Source: Ascidia mentula
Lineage: Eukaryota > Chordata > Ascidiacea > Phlebobranchia > Ascidiidae
Direction: 5' to 3'
Assembly: GCA_947561715.1 (NCBI GenBank)
Contig: OX387201.1
Location: 2,684,001 to 2,748,000, forward strand
Length of the DNA stretch: 64,000 nt
The notes below the pieces were generated by a model. The model saw only the letters and a list, made by a program, of their open reading frames with translations. It did not search any database and was not told where the DNA came from. Both the position numbers and the translations under genes were made by a program. Below, one piece after another: positions 14,001-26,101 of this stretch (its first letter is position 1; every line of letters begins with the position of its first letter).

Positions 14001-17000
14001 CAGATGTGTGGACGAAGAGTGATTTCACCAGGAACGCAAACTGGGCCAGCACAGAAAGTTAACACCGTAAGAACGGGTTTTAGACCAAACCCACAAACAC
14101 GACTGAGTCCCAACTTGCCTCCCTGTGCTGATCGTCTCGTGTCGAAGAATGCAAACAACGTGGTATTGTTACGGCACAGTTCATTAGCCCCGGCGGCCCC
14201 TCGTGTTTCGGGATAAACACCCGTTGCGGCGCGGCGACCTGGCACAGCCCCGAAGCAGAAACGCGGTCCAACAAAGCGTCGAGGGCACCGGGCCTGACGA
14301 CGAGAAAAAAAGCGAGCAAACAGGGTTGAGGCTGCTGGTAGTGGCGACGCTCGATATCAAATAACTGGTTCCGTCGTTAGTTAGCGCAGAAACCACTTTG
14401 CGCGGCCTCGACCTGCTGTATTTTTGCCTCGGGTCGTTTGGAATAGACGATAGGAGGCCTGACCGCGGAAAGCTTTGTCGCACGGCATTTCTCGTCACCG
14501 TGCTCGAAGTGTCTTGTGTGTCACGCCTTTAATTGTCAGATTAGAACGCTTTTTTTGCGGCCGTATGTCACGTGGTTCGACCGCCAAAGTGAGCGCAAAA
14601 CAATTTATGAGAATTCGGAGAGAGAAATCCGTTTAACAGCTTGCGCCACTTCAAACTTGTGTACTCCTACATCAAAACAACCTTATTTACTGTGCCATGT
14701 CAGGCGCAATTTTACCCAACAATATCTGGTCAAAAAATATACCTGATTTCAATCACATGATCACAACAGAACCAGCGTATAACTCCGGGTTTTAAACTGT
14801 TACTTTTTGGACGTATGAATATGGAAAGTTCTGTTTATCTGTGGGAATCACAGGCAGCCTTCCATTGCCATATTAATGACAACAGTAGTACCTCCACAGT
14901 TATTCCGCGTCAAACGACCGCTTCCAGCTTAACCCGAAAACAGCCAACGGCCGAAACGGGATATTAAACGCAACAGGCAAAGTACAAGGCAGCAGAATGA
15001 GGTTGGCAACGATTACCACATTCCGCTGCACAGAAGAAGAGAACTGGAAAGCTGGCGCGTAACATCTGCCCACTGTTTCACGGCCGAAGGTTAAGGGTTG
15101 GCCTGAGGACGTTGACAAGAGGGGTGCGCGCTGTGCTTTTGTTTAGTGCCAATATTGGACTAATTTAACAAAAGCGGTAACAATCTGTGAAGACCCAGTG
15201 CTATGTTAAAAATATAGTTTTATCGGAGGGCTCCTGGAAAATTTACATACAATGACTTGCTTAATTTGAAAGAATCTTTTGATTGTTGGTGTTGCGAAAT
15301 ATGTCGTAAATTGCATTACTTCTTTCCATTGCTGAAAGGCCATTTTGTGTTCCACAAGTGCCCTACGCTGCGACACAAGTTGTATATCACTCTTAACCGA
15401 ATTCCTGGAAAATCAATTACACTGGGTTTGATGACACACGACAGTAAAACCCCTTGTTAAACGTTTTATCGTATGTTCATGTGCTTTAGCAGCTACAAAA
15501 CAAACTAATAAACCGAGTAATAAAACTCGCAGTCAGCAGAAGTATTCTGGCATATCGGGGCTACAGTTCATATAAGACTAAGCTCCATTACTACACTTCG
15601 GATTATGAGGAGCGATAACTGTGTCTACTGTCACGAAACAGTGTAAAGATTTCCGAACAAAAACGGTCTCCAATTTACTCGGGACAAAAATATACATGTG
15701 ATGTGTATATATTCTTTGAGGAAGGGGGTAATTAGTTCAAACAAGGTACTACGGGATATTTTTAATCTTTTTTCAGTTAAAGCGTAACATTTTTTGCAAT
15801 AAGACAAAATTGGCTCTTGGCGGACGAAAACACATCGGCGACGTAAGGAATTCGGTTTTCCCGCAAACGTGTTACAATGCGCCTCGATCTTCTCACGACA
15901 CAGAGGCCAACAAGTGAAACATGAAAAGACAATGAGACAGAGCTGCGATGAAAAAAATAATGCCTGGTATTCACCAAAAAAGGTTGAATTTCAATTGATC
16001 CAACTGCATGACGTACAGGTTTACAAACTTCTTCTTGTAACATACCGTTAAAGATACAATAAGCTTTCGGGTTAAGGCTATTAACTTGGTATTTAGTTTC
16101 ATAGTGTGGAAAGTCGGTTCATTTCATGGAGGCTCCGCAATGTTGAAAATGGAATTTCCGCCGTGTCTTGCTTCAATGGTTTTTAACGCGTTGGGCGTCA
16201 CCAAATTGTTTTCTCCCTGCGAAACGCGCGACCTTCACTGCTTGTGGGTTCGTTTTTGCGGTCTTGAAATTGTATGCAGCTGCCTTAATTTAGACCACGA
16301 AGTTTTGCTATTTGGTTGTACAGCATCAATTTGTTCACGTTTGCATGGCGCATAACATGAAAAGCAGAAATGGCTGATGACATAGAACGGCTTTTCACCT
16401 CCTTTGCAATATATGTAAATTTAATTTTTACAATATTAAAAATTTTACTTTTGTGTTCAACATATTTTATCTATTGATATGGTTTCAAAACTTGGAGAAA
16501 ACAAGACTGAGCAGCGAGGGCATTCCGTGCAACGAGTTGAGTACTAACTATAAGAGTCTTAAACCCATGTAAAGAAACTGACCATATGTCTCTACGCATA
16601 TAATACACATTAGCGACGCTATTGATTTTAGCCGATCTCTTGCCATCGCCGACTGCTCCATCGAGATCTCCATTCTACCTGCCACAAGAATGGTCGTCAT
16701 TCACCCAAGCGGCAATAATCACGCCGAGAAGTCGGTAGCGGGAGAAGGCACTTTACGCCGAGAAGTCGGTAGCGGGAGAAAGCACTTCATCAACGCCCCA
16801 CTGGCGGTCATTAACGTAACAGACGCCTCGGGAGCTTGTTCGCGAAAAAACGCTCCATGACCGCGCGTGCTTTCTCTAAAGACCTCGTGCAACAATAGCG
16901 CGGCAGCGGGCGGCGATTTATTGACGTTCTGCGTTGACAATGAGCATTGTTACACCGCGCTTTGTCGGTTGCGCTCGACCTACTACCAGAGGCGCTCTAT

Positions 17001-20000
17001 TATCTGCTAAAAACTTTTGTATCCTGGACGCGCAAGAGCAACCCGCACAACAAAGCAAAATTTTTCCAGCAACCAATTGAATTATCGCCGATGCGGGTAT
17101 TTATGTGTAAAAGTTAAGTTGGGACACAAGTTTCTGTGAAAGAAACCGAACTTGGGTTCTGAGAAAAAATTTGAGCCATATCTCACGATTTTGAAATGGA
17201 CAACAATTTTTCCGTCTTTTTAGTTACAATTTTAAGAACAACCTACGTAAAAAATGCAAAAAGGAATATAATTGCCACATCACGTACAGCACGTAATAAA
17301 CAACACCATGTACGATTATGCAAGCGAGTAGCACGAGGTTCGCTAATCACCCTTCAACGACACCTAAAAGCAACGCCAGGGCACTTGAGTTTGACAGGCG
17401 GTACAGCCCGATAGCAGGGAGGCCCTTCGACGTGGAGCGTTAATACAAGAGGCTTGAATACCAACAGGCGCGGAAATGTGACACCAACAGCACAGCGCGG
17501 CGAAACCCAACTGCGGGCTCGTCAGGGATTATCGGCCGTTTTACGAGATTTGCTTTCGCTTGTCGTTGGTCGCCTTGATCGATTGGCGATAAATAAACAT
17601 GCACCGCAGTGTCGAAGAGCCAATGTTTATCCGCCTAAGGTGAAAATAGCTGACAGTCCATGGTAGACCGCTACTAACTTTGTCTCAAACGAATAGCTTT
17701 AGGGGCTTTTGCCGGTTTGCAACAAGACTAAATTACTCACCACACCGAGAGGAATGTCCACTCAACTTCAATTTGCTGCAACTTAATTATGCAGAGTTTG
17801 CCTACTGGACAGCTAGCTTTGGCCTTTTTTAGTAAAAACCCAACAAATTTTAGTAAAAAACAAACAGAATAGTAGCAAGTCATTTACAAGGAACATGTAT
17901 CAAACAAATGTATACAAATGAGATCTATTCCCAAAGCAAAACAAATCATTTTTAGGTATGTTCTGTGAGTAAACTTTTTATGACATGTAAATAGAGCAGC
18001 ATTAATATTTCATGTTCGGCCACTTTTTAAAGGTCTGGAGTTCCTCCTTACAAGTTAGCTGCTTTTCTATCACAAACATAGTTTTTTTGCATTCAAGTGT
18101 GAGTTGATATAGAATCAGATAATAATCAAACTGTTTAAGATCATAACCATTAAAGTAAAAGTTGTGTTCTATTTCAGTGTGGACAAAACCAAAGCAAATT
18201 GCACTTATACCATGAACAGCACCAAGTAGTTTCTGTAGAAAGTTTGCTGTGGCTACGTAAGGTGTTTAAACCATGCGCATTCCAGTAATGAATAAACAAC
18301 GGATCAGCAACCGGCAGTGGGCGAAACGCCATAACTATGAAAAGGAAATATACGAAATGCTGGTTTCAGCAGCCTACGATAGCCAAGCCAGACGCCCCGT
18401 TTTAGCCGTTTTAGTGTAATCCGAATGAGAACGATCGCGGAGAACTAGGACCAGCGGCGTGATACCACAATGTTGGTTCTTAAGCCGAGAGAAGCGCTTT
18501 TAGCGACCGTGGCCGTCTGTCCGGGCGTCAGTAGGTAGAGTAAAAGCAAACACAGCCAGCGCAGACTTGAAGAGGTCGGCGCTATCCGCTTCGAGCCACT
18601 TCAAAAGCCACGCCGTTTACACCACGCAAAGCGAGCTAGCGCGATAGGTTGCTGGAAAGCTCAAGCGATTTTAAAAAGACCACCGGGTGTATTGTAGCGG
18701 CTTCCGACGACTTTTTGGCAATCTTGAAGCGACAATCCCATATTTTTCGGTTGTCTTCACACAACCGCCGGGTAAATTTACAAACTACACGCATTTTAAA
18801 GGTCCAAAAGCAAGTATAAAAACAATGTGCCAAAAGTATTTTTATGTTTTGCTTTTTTGTCACTACCAATCACAAGCGAACCCATGAGTGTACACAGTTT
18901 ACTAGTAATTATGAGTGCTGCACTTGCACAACAAAATGTACAACCAGAGACACAATAGCCATTATCAGGATTGAAATCAAGGACAATGAATCAATAGTTG
19001 ATCTCATCAATAATATGTGTGGAGGAACAGACGTGTGGGGGTACTCGTGTGTTTATGTTACAATTTCGTGTGTTGAAACAACTGCATTGAACATTTGTGT
19101 CACATGAAACCAAAATGATCAAGAGAGGTTCTATTATTGCAATACTGAAGGATAAAAACAAATGTGGTTTACCAAGATTTTACAAAACCAACACCACAAA
19201 ACAAAACAGAAGCACAAAAGTAAACTCTAGTTGAAAAAAATATCACCTAACTAATTTGTAACCGTCCAGTCCTCTTGTTGGTTGGAAGCTCTCGTTTACT
19301 CACAGGCCAAACAAAGCAAATATTTGCCCTGCTAAGTTAATCAGAGCTTCAGTCTGATAAAGCAGGCCGCAAAGTAGCACGCTGCGCAAGGCGGGTCGAA
19401 AGACACACACAGGCTGGCAATCGTTCGGCACAGACTGCGCGATCCTGACGCATAAATCATTCACACCAGGCGCGCGGTCGTGCTACAGCGCTCCCAAATC
19501 GATGCCAAATATGCCATGACGGGCGCGCGATGTACCGTATGGAGGTTGTTGGAAATTGCCCGCACCCCGCCACTAAAATGGATGAAGAGCGTTGTCGAGG
19601 GCGCCCCCGGCTCAAGAGGGAAGCCATCCGAACCTTGTGTTAAGTACAATCACGCAGTCGCTTCACTTGGTTAGTAGAAATATCGATCAGCTTGCTACGC
19701 TGTTTGTTGGCGTGCGTCTCGCTGCAAATGTCTCCAACTTATGGGCACAGACACGCCACTTACGAAGTCGTTGCGCACAAGGTTTGGAAACTTCGCCATG
19801 CTCATAATTTTGCACTTTAATCTGCCAGACGTTACATGAAGACATCGACAAGTGCGAATTAGCGCCTCGTTTGCGCTCCAGTGCTGTGTTGGCGAGTTGC
19901 CTGGGAATGAAGTTTTATTGCCCACATACTTTTAACACGTATGCAGTCCTTCAAACAGTCTATCCGAAAAACATGCGACAATCGGAGAGCGATAAATAAT

Positions 20001-21565
20001 AAAATCCTATGCTATTTTATGTGTCTAGTAAAGCTGGAACGTTTTGAACACTTTGCTGGAACTTTTACAGATTTCCCGTGGGGGAAACAATTCCGGTAAT
20101 CTGCAAAATATTTGCGACCTTACGGCATTTGTAGTGCGTAAAGAGCAAAATAAATTGCATCGATTTCCTTGCCATCCCCACAATGCAATACAACTGCACA
20201 GCAGCAACAAGCTTATATTGCTTCCGGGGCCAGGCGCGCATGCGGCTGAAAAGGTCGATGGGTACAATACTTATAAAGCAAACACCACACAAATGCCGCA
20301 CGTCGTTCGCAGCTAATCAAAAGACAAACTAATCGGCTTACCGTATCAAGTTTAATCTTCTTCGGTCCAGATCCGTCCATTGCCGTCGCGTGACTAGCCG
20401 TCGAGCCACCAGTGTTTCTCTCTCTCTTTCCTTGAACTGGGGTATTCAAAGCCGCGAAAACTCGACTATATTGTTCGGTAGGATCGTTGCTGTTGCCACA
20501 AGCGTTTGTTTGCGTAGTCGCCTGGCCATGCGGCCCTTTGCGGTGCTTTTTACGGCTGGACTGTCCACTTGTTTGCTCGATATTGTGATCCTTGTCGCTA
20601 ATGGTTGCTTGTTGCGAACTAGCTTTGACACCCAAACTACTGGTGGGCATTACCGCGGTTCTGCTCGGCTGACGACCCTGCGTTTGGTGCGATTTGCTGG
20701 CCACAGACGCGACGGTTGGCTGGTTTGTAACGCTAGGCGAGGCACTACGCCGGGCTGAAGATTGTTTGCTGGCCTGGGCGTGAGAGGCTGCTGGTACAGG
20801 CGCTACGTGTGGCGGCAAGAAGTGGCTGCCAGCAGCCTGCGGGAAACCAGCCGATGAATGTGCGCTGTTTGAGTTGGCGCTCGACCCGTGCTTTTGCTTT
20901 GATTTTGATTTTTCGCCATCGCCTTTGCCATTGCTTGATTGTCCTTTGTCTTGTCCCTTTTCCTTGTGTTTCTTGTGGCTACGGTTTTTGGATGACTTGT
21001 TTTTCTTGCTGCTCCCTTCTTCAGGCGAGGTCGGGGCCAAGGTTTTGCTATCTGCAGAGTGTGTTTGCTTGCTGCTGCTGCTGGTTGTTGGATTGCCCAC
21101 TATTTCACCACTTGAACCAGAGGGCGAGCCGGCATTTTGATGATGTTTGCTTGACGAAGGTTTGCTAGACTTCTTTGTCTTGTTTTTCGACGATTTGCTG
21201 GAAACAGGACTGCTGTTTCGCGACAAGGATGATTTAGTCTTGCTGCAACTCTTATCGTGAAGGCTTCCGCCATGCTTGCTGGGAGAAGAATTGACACTAT
21301 TGTTGTTGTTGATGTTACTAATCGGCGTGTTTCTGCCCGATGGCTTGGTTTCTTTGCTCGACTTTTCAGGGTCATTGTCGTTGCCAAGGTCAATCACCAA
21401 TTTTTCAAAGTCATCACTCCAATCGTCATCACCGGATGTAGTTTCGTCGCAGCCTCGTTCTGAGTCGTTCCTGGACTCTGATTGGTCAATCAACTTGTCG
21501 TTCGTCTGCTTGTCTTCGGGCGTTGAAATCCCATGAGACTGAGAGACAATCGATTCTGATGCCAT
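2034..21565 (-). CDS. ZNF609-like: ZNF608/ZNF609 (scribbler/brakeless) family transcriptional regulator, 16 coding exons
   Basis: Exons in transcript order: 20342-21565, 11275-11701, 8896-8983, 7767-7935, 7358-7511, 7193-7265, 6738-7087, 4875-6570, 4464-4719, 4025-4339, 3645-3792, 3351-3486, 2985-3061, 2443-2646, 2155-2242 and 2034-2094. All have GT-AG borders and mutually consistent phases, totalling 5,466 nt (about 1,821 residues; the human paralogs are about 1,400-1,500). Recognition rests on three conserved blocks. An acidic N-terminal motif contains [17 protein letters not shown] block spanning exons 2-4 contains [17 protein letters not shown] and [15 protein letters not shown]...HDWAPPR. 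One C2H2 finger is split across exons 6 and 7 (C702, C707, H720, H725), followed by [11 protein letters not shown]. The remainder is low-complexity Ser/Pro/Gln/His sequence with a Gln-rich stretch at the start of exon 9 and a HTHHHIH motif in exon 14. Family members are nuclear and act as transcriptional co-regulators. The ATG at 21563-21565 follows a possible acceptor (CTGTTTCTACCTAAAG), so a 5' UTR intron or trans-splicing is possible. The last two exons are the least certain. Confidence 0.88.
2741..2845. repeat. Decayed inverted pair of hammerhead ribozyme motifs in a ZNF608/609 intron
   Basis: This sits in the intron between exons 2985-3061 and 2443-2646. On the minus strand (about 2753-2778) a GACCT...AGGTC hairpin and GAAA are kept, but the core reads CAGATGA. 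On the plus strand (2811-2841) the stem I strand AGCTGCA and core CTGACGA are kept, but stem II is broken. The layout resembles the intact pair at 58226-58491. The minus copy is in the sense of the host gene. Confidence 0.55.
11702..20341 (-). other. First coding intron of the ZNF608/609 gene (8.6 kb)
   Basis: The donor (ACG|GTAAGC) ends exon 1 and the acceptor (TTGTTAAG) precedes exon 2. I found no convincing coding exon, tRNA or transposon inside, although several parts are GC-rich. Long first introns of developmental regulators commonly carry enhancers, but I cannot point to specific ones. A 34-bp direct repeat at 16721-16787 is listed separately. Confidence 0.6.
16721..16787. repeat. 34-bp direct tandem repeat, two copies
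   Basis: A unit beginning acgccgagaagtcggtag is repeated at 16721-16754 and 16755-16787, with one substitution and a slightly shorter second copy. It lies within the ZNF608/609 first coding intron. Confidence 0.85.
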
Positions 21566-24497
21566 TATTTTGATGCTTTAGGTAGAAACAGTTGATTTAT
21601 TCACATCACAGTGCTTGCCAAGTACAGTTTTTGTCTTGTTTATCTGCCTAAAAAATTGTAAAAGACGAAAAATTAATTGCCGCTCGGTTTTGGAGCAGTA
21701 AGTATACACAGACTAACCAGTTTTGATTTAATTAAAGTATGGCTTTTTGTGATTTATCTTTGGAAATTTGCAGACACCCTTGTAATCAAACAAATGTATT
21801 ACACCACAGAGAAACACTTTAAAAAGGTTTGCAGTTGAGCGATGCCTTCATAATGCGAAAAGCATTCTTAAATAGTCAGACTGGGTTTTGTTCCTGCAAA
21901 TTTTCCCACAAGCGCAACCGCGAACTTTAAATGCTTTTAACTTGGCAACAATAGGGTGTTCCATATTTAGCGGAAGGCCATAAGCTACTCCTTCACCGGC
22001 CGATCGACGCTGTTACTATCGCGTCAGCGCGACCGCCCTCAGGTCCTTTGTTATTGTGACACAACAATCCGCTTTTGTCTCGTTCACAATGAGTCACGTA
22101 ATACGCTAAGCGCCGGACGCGTTACATCACGTGGTGCAGCCAGTCTATTAAAACGCGGCGTGCCCGCTTATGTACCAACATAGCATGCATGGATGCGGTT
22201 TGCAAATTCTTAGCACATGATACTAAAAGTGCATAGCTCCGCCATACCATGCGTTACAACACTTTATAGTCTCGTTTCTTTTATTTAAACAGCAGTTTGT
22301 AGCTTAAACAACATAGGCTACATACATCACCAAACCACCTAATGTTGGTGGTAAAATCAACAGTACAGTCCTAACTTAAAGGTCTTGCTGCATCCTGTCA
22401 AGCAACCACACAAAAGCACGCGGCGAGTAGCTAGTTTCCCTGACAGGCGAGCTGGTATTTGTCTTGGGTTTCCTGTAAACGTGGACTCTTGCCTTCTTTA
22501 AACACAGCGATAAGTTCACTACATTACACTACATTAGGTCCACGCTTCCACATACAACTGACTACAAACACGCGATTGCTATTTAAAGGTATGGTATTTC
22601 GTGGCGTTACTTACAATCTATGTCAAGCAGGGCACGCAATGAACGCTACAAACGCAATCTGTACGTTCACACACGTAGTTAAGAATCAGATAGGTCCAAA
22701 ATGACTTCACAAGCAACTCTATGCGCAAACAATACAAACTGTGTCCCAACAAAGAACACAATTATTGATATAATAAACAACATTTCAGCGCTTGAAAAAA
22801 CGGGCTTACATGTTCAAATTTACTCACATCAAATGCGCGTAGTTGCTGTTTGCCGAAACTGGAGAGTCAAACTGCGGCCAAATAATATTCTGCTACACGA
22901 CGTCCGCGCACAATCGTTTTTATGTTATCATAACGAACTTGCATTTTAGCGTTAAATTCGTATAAAATGAATTCACTGTTTATGCCTTAAGAGTTTTAAA
23001 GGAAGGAAGCTTAATTTTAGTCATACCGGTAGTAAGATAAGTTTTACTTTTTCAGAAACCAAGCACAAGAACCGAGGCTACTGACTGCCATGAAATGCCA
23101 GAAGTCAGTGATTATCCACTGTAGCCCAAAAACAATTTATCCAAATAAATTTACCTTGCATTTTGCAGTATTTTATTTTTTCACAGTTGGAACAAAACAT
23201 TGATCACCCTAAGTTTTTTTCTCCACATCTGGTTGTGTCGCAAAACAGTGCAACCTGAAGCTCACATAAGCTGCCTTGACTGACAAACTTCACATAAATT
23301 CAACTTCTTATGCTAGTACAACTACTGCTAGTGCTTTGTACATTCCTCGGGGCATCTGACTTTGTCAAGCAAAGCGTACTGGAGTCCGACGGGCCCTCAA
23401 GTCCCATCAATCCATTTCTTTGTTTCTTTTATTCTCTTGAAGAAGTGTTCCCTTTTTTCCAAACGCTCGTCGGTTCCAGGCGCGGCAATATCGTTTCTCT
23501 CCGGGCGCGGCGTTCTTTTATTGCAGATCGAGCGCGCGGCCTCGTCTACGCGTTGTCGGAGATTACAAATTAAGATCATTTTTGCGCGGCGGCGCGCACC
23601 GCCTTCCGTAAAAGCTTTTATTACGCGGCCGGAGTAATTGTCTCCTGTCGCGCGGTAGGTGCTTCGGGGGCAAGGCGCTAAAACCCACCAAACAAAGGAA
23701 CAACGAACATCTGCAAGCATTTTAGTGATACATTAAATGCTGGAGGTAACAGTTGTTCAGCACCTAGTATGAGAAGTAGAGCACTTCGTGCGCCACAGGG
23801 TTCAAATCGAAAATACTCACACCGACTTTCTTATTTTTTGTTCATGTAGCTTAAACGCCTTGCAAGGCAATTCTTACGCGTGTGGCCATTCCTGCCAGCA
23901 AAGCACCCTGATCAAATATTAAAATTATGTTGTTGTTGTTGTTATTTGCTTTATTGGGAGACCAAGATTCCAAGAACATATGTCTAAAGTGGGTAAAGGC
24001 AATCAGCGATTTGATCAGAAAACTGGGCTTTTATCCAGTAATGTAATGAAAGGTTCAAAAGTACATTGTTATGTAAAAACAGGATAAGTCAGTGCCAATG
24101 AAGCGACATATTTGCATTCTTATTATTTTTCAATGAAAACCATAGAGGTTGCTAAATATAATGTCACAATTTGTGCGTGTTTTGGATTAACAGTGCACTA
24201 CGCGCGCAATTCATTGTCCAACTAACCACCTCATCATTATCCCCATGCAAATGTGAACTCGCCGCAAAAAGCTTTGCTTATTCTTTATTCGTTCAGCACC
24301 ACACACAAAAAATTAAAAAAATGCAGTAAAAGGCAGGAAACCCCAAAGCCAAACAATAACATAACATTACAGAATAATGAGATATGCGTAATCTGAAATA
24401 AAAGTCTTGGTATTTCTGTATAACAACGTGGGTGTGGCGTTATTAACATATAGAACCCAAACAGAAAATGTGCATGATGTGTCAATGGCTTTTCGAA
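21566..24497. other. Intergenic region upstream of the ZNF608/609 gene; no gene recognised
   Basis: Short open frames exist but none shows domain content or splice logic that I can support. The promoter and 5' UTR of the minus-strand ZNF608/609 gene should lie in the left part. A short gttgtt repeat occurs near 23930-23945. A T-loop-like string near 23805 was considered and rejected as a tRNA. Confidence 0.5.
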
Positions 24498-24504
24498 ATA
24501 TAAG
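24498..24504 (+). promoter_or_regulatory. TATA-like element upstream of the 5S rRNA gene
   Basis: The string atataag sits 23-29 bases before the 5S start, the spacing seen for upstream TATA-like elements of many invertebrate 5S genes. The main pol III promoter is internal to the gene. Confidence 0.5.
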
Positions 24505-24526
24505 CCGCATTTAAGCTCGGTCTATC

Positions 24527-24646
24527 GCCTACGACCATACCACGTTGAGAACACCCCATCTCGTCCGATCTGGGAAGTTAAGCAACGTCGGGCCCGGTTA
24601 GTACTTGGATGGGTGACCGCCTGGGAATACCGGGTGTCGTAGGCTT
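24527..24646 (+). rRNA. 5S ribosomal RNA gene
   Basis: The sequence follows the animal 5S consensus. It begins GCCTACGACCATACCAC and ends with the complementary CGTAGGC, closing helix I. The internal pol III control region is present (box A-like AAGTTAAGCAACG, box C-like GGATGGGTGACCGCCTGGG), as is the conserved run GGTTAGTACTTGGATGGG. At 120 bases it matches the usual length. It is a single copy here with no tandem spacer array, so it may be a dispersed functional gene or a well-preserved stray copy. Confidence 0.95.
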
Positions 24647-24657
24647 TTGCATTTTTT
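24645..24657 (+). terminator. Pol III oligo-T terminator of the 5S gene
   Basis: TTTT directly follows helix I, and a second run of six T starts at 24652. Runs of four or more T on the coding strand terminate pol III. Confidence 0.75.
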
Positions 24658-26101
24658 GCGTAACGCGTTATGAACGTTTGAAAACCGAATGAAGTAATAT
24701 TGCACATGGCGTAATCAACCAGTCCTTGCAAATTTTATTATTTTGTCTAAACTCTCGACAACGTTAATAAGTTGCTTGCCATGTGCTCCAAGTAAAAAAA
24801 CTATTCTAACCGGAACGATTGAATTCTAACAATAAAATAAACCATTGGGTTTTCGTATAAGGTGAGATTTCTTCACAAGTAAATAAATTAAACTATTTCT
24901 TCGCCTGACAACTAAAAGACCTTCACGCACGCACGCAAGCGTACCACAGTTTGGATTTATTGCTCTATACCCCCATCAGGCGGTCAATTTAAACATTGCA
25001 ACAAATGTACATGATGTCGCAACAGAGCACATTGCGAAAAACTCCTGCAAGATACTTCCGAAACAGGATTTTTGTCCAAGATCACCTGGGAGATAAAACA
25101 AATACAAAATGACCGGTCCTTGGGCAAGAAGGTTTTAGGCGCTCGATACCCCTAACAGATACACAGTCGACTAAAAAAATGTTTGTTGATTTTTCAAACG
25201 CCTTACATTACATAATCTAAAACCTTTTATTCCCATGCTAGTATCCTCCAGTCGTAAATTCGGAGCAGAAAAATGATACAATCCGGCATATTTTGGTGTA
25301 TGATCTGACTATTAACCGCTATTTTACTTTATCGCCATGCTAACAGTTCGCAAAACGACCGTCTTGCTGTTAAGAGTGTGGACAATTTTGAAATTGGGAA
25401 GCGCACAGATAAGTTTCAATAACTTTTTAGCAAAAAAAAGAGCTGTGCTTTTGCAAAAATAAAATATAAGTAGTTCGTGTGTTTACAAATGTCTGCCTCG
25501 TTTGCTAATGCAACAATATATTTCCATGCTTTTATTCCAAAATTACGAGCTTTACGGAAACATGTTTATTTTGAGGTAGAAGCTTGTCTATACTCAGGTT
25601 ATCTTTCCTGAAAGACAATACAACATACCATAAGGCGGCCAGTCGTAAGACTAACACCAATCATTTAGAATGAATTTTTTAACGAATAGAAACACAATAA
25701 AATCATAAAAAGTTGATATAGTTTGACATCTGCGCGTAAACGCGTTATTTTAACAAATACTACAGTTTGGTATGTTAGCCGATTTTTGATTCTTTTTGAA
25801 AAAGCAATTGCTGTCGGCAAACAAACGTATATGCAAGGTTTAATACCGATGAGCCCAACACAGAAAATATTCAACTTCGGTTAAATCAAAATACATGATG
25901 ACGTCATACATTTACATATTGGTCGAAAAACACTTATTTCACTAAAAATAACAGATGGTATTTTCGTTGATGAGTGGCGACATCGCTATATGTTTAACTA
26001 AAGCTAAATTTGAGGTGAGCACATAGGATTCGCTGCCAATATGCGGATTCGCTGACCATATTCGAATTCGGCCCGGTACATCCCCATGAGGAAAAGGTTG
26101 A
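24658..26101. other. Intergenic region between 5S and the first methyltransferase
   Basis: AT-rich sequence with no supported coding exon. A palindromic CRE-like string, gatgacgtcat, lies near 25898, about 200 bases beyond the 3' end of the methyltransferase gene. Confidence 0.5.

Noticed and set aside
20390-20758. Plus-strand frames opposite ZNF608/609 exon 1
   Set aside because: Shadows of the Ser/Lys-rich coding strand; no independent evidence.
23790-23830. T-loop-like gggttcaaatc suggesting a tRNA
   Set aside because: No acceptor stem or anticodon arm could be drawn around it.
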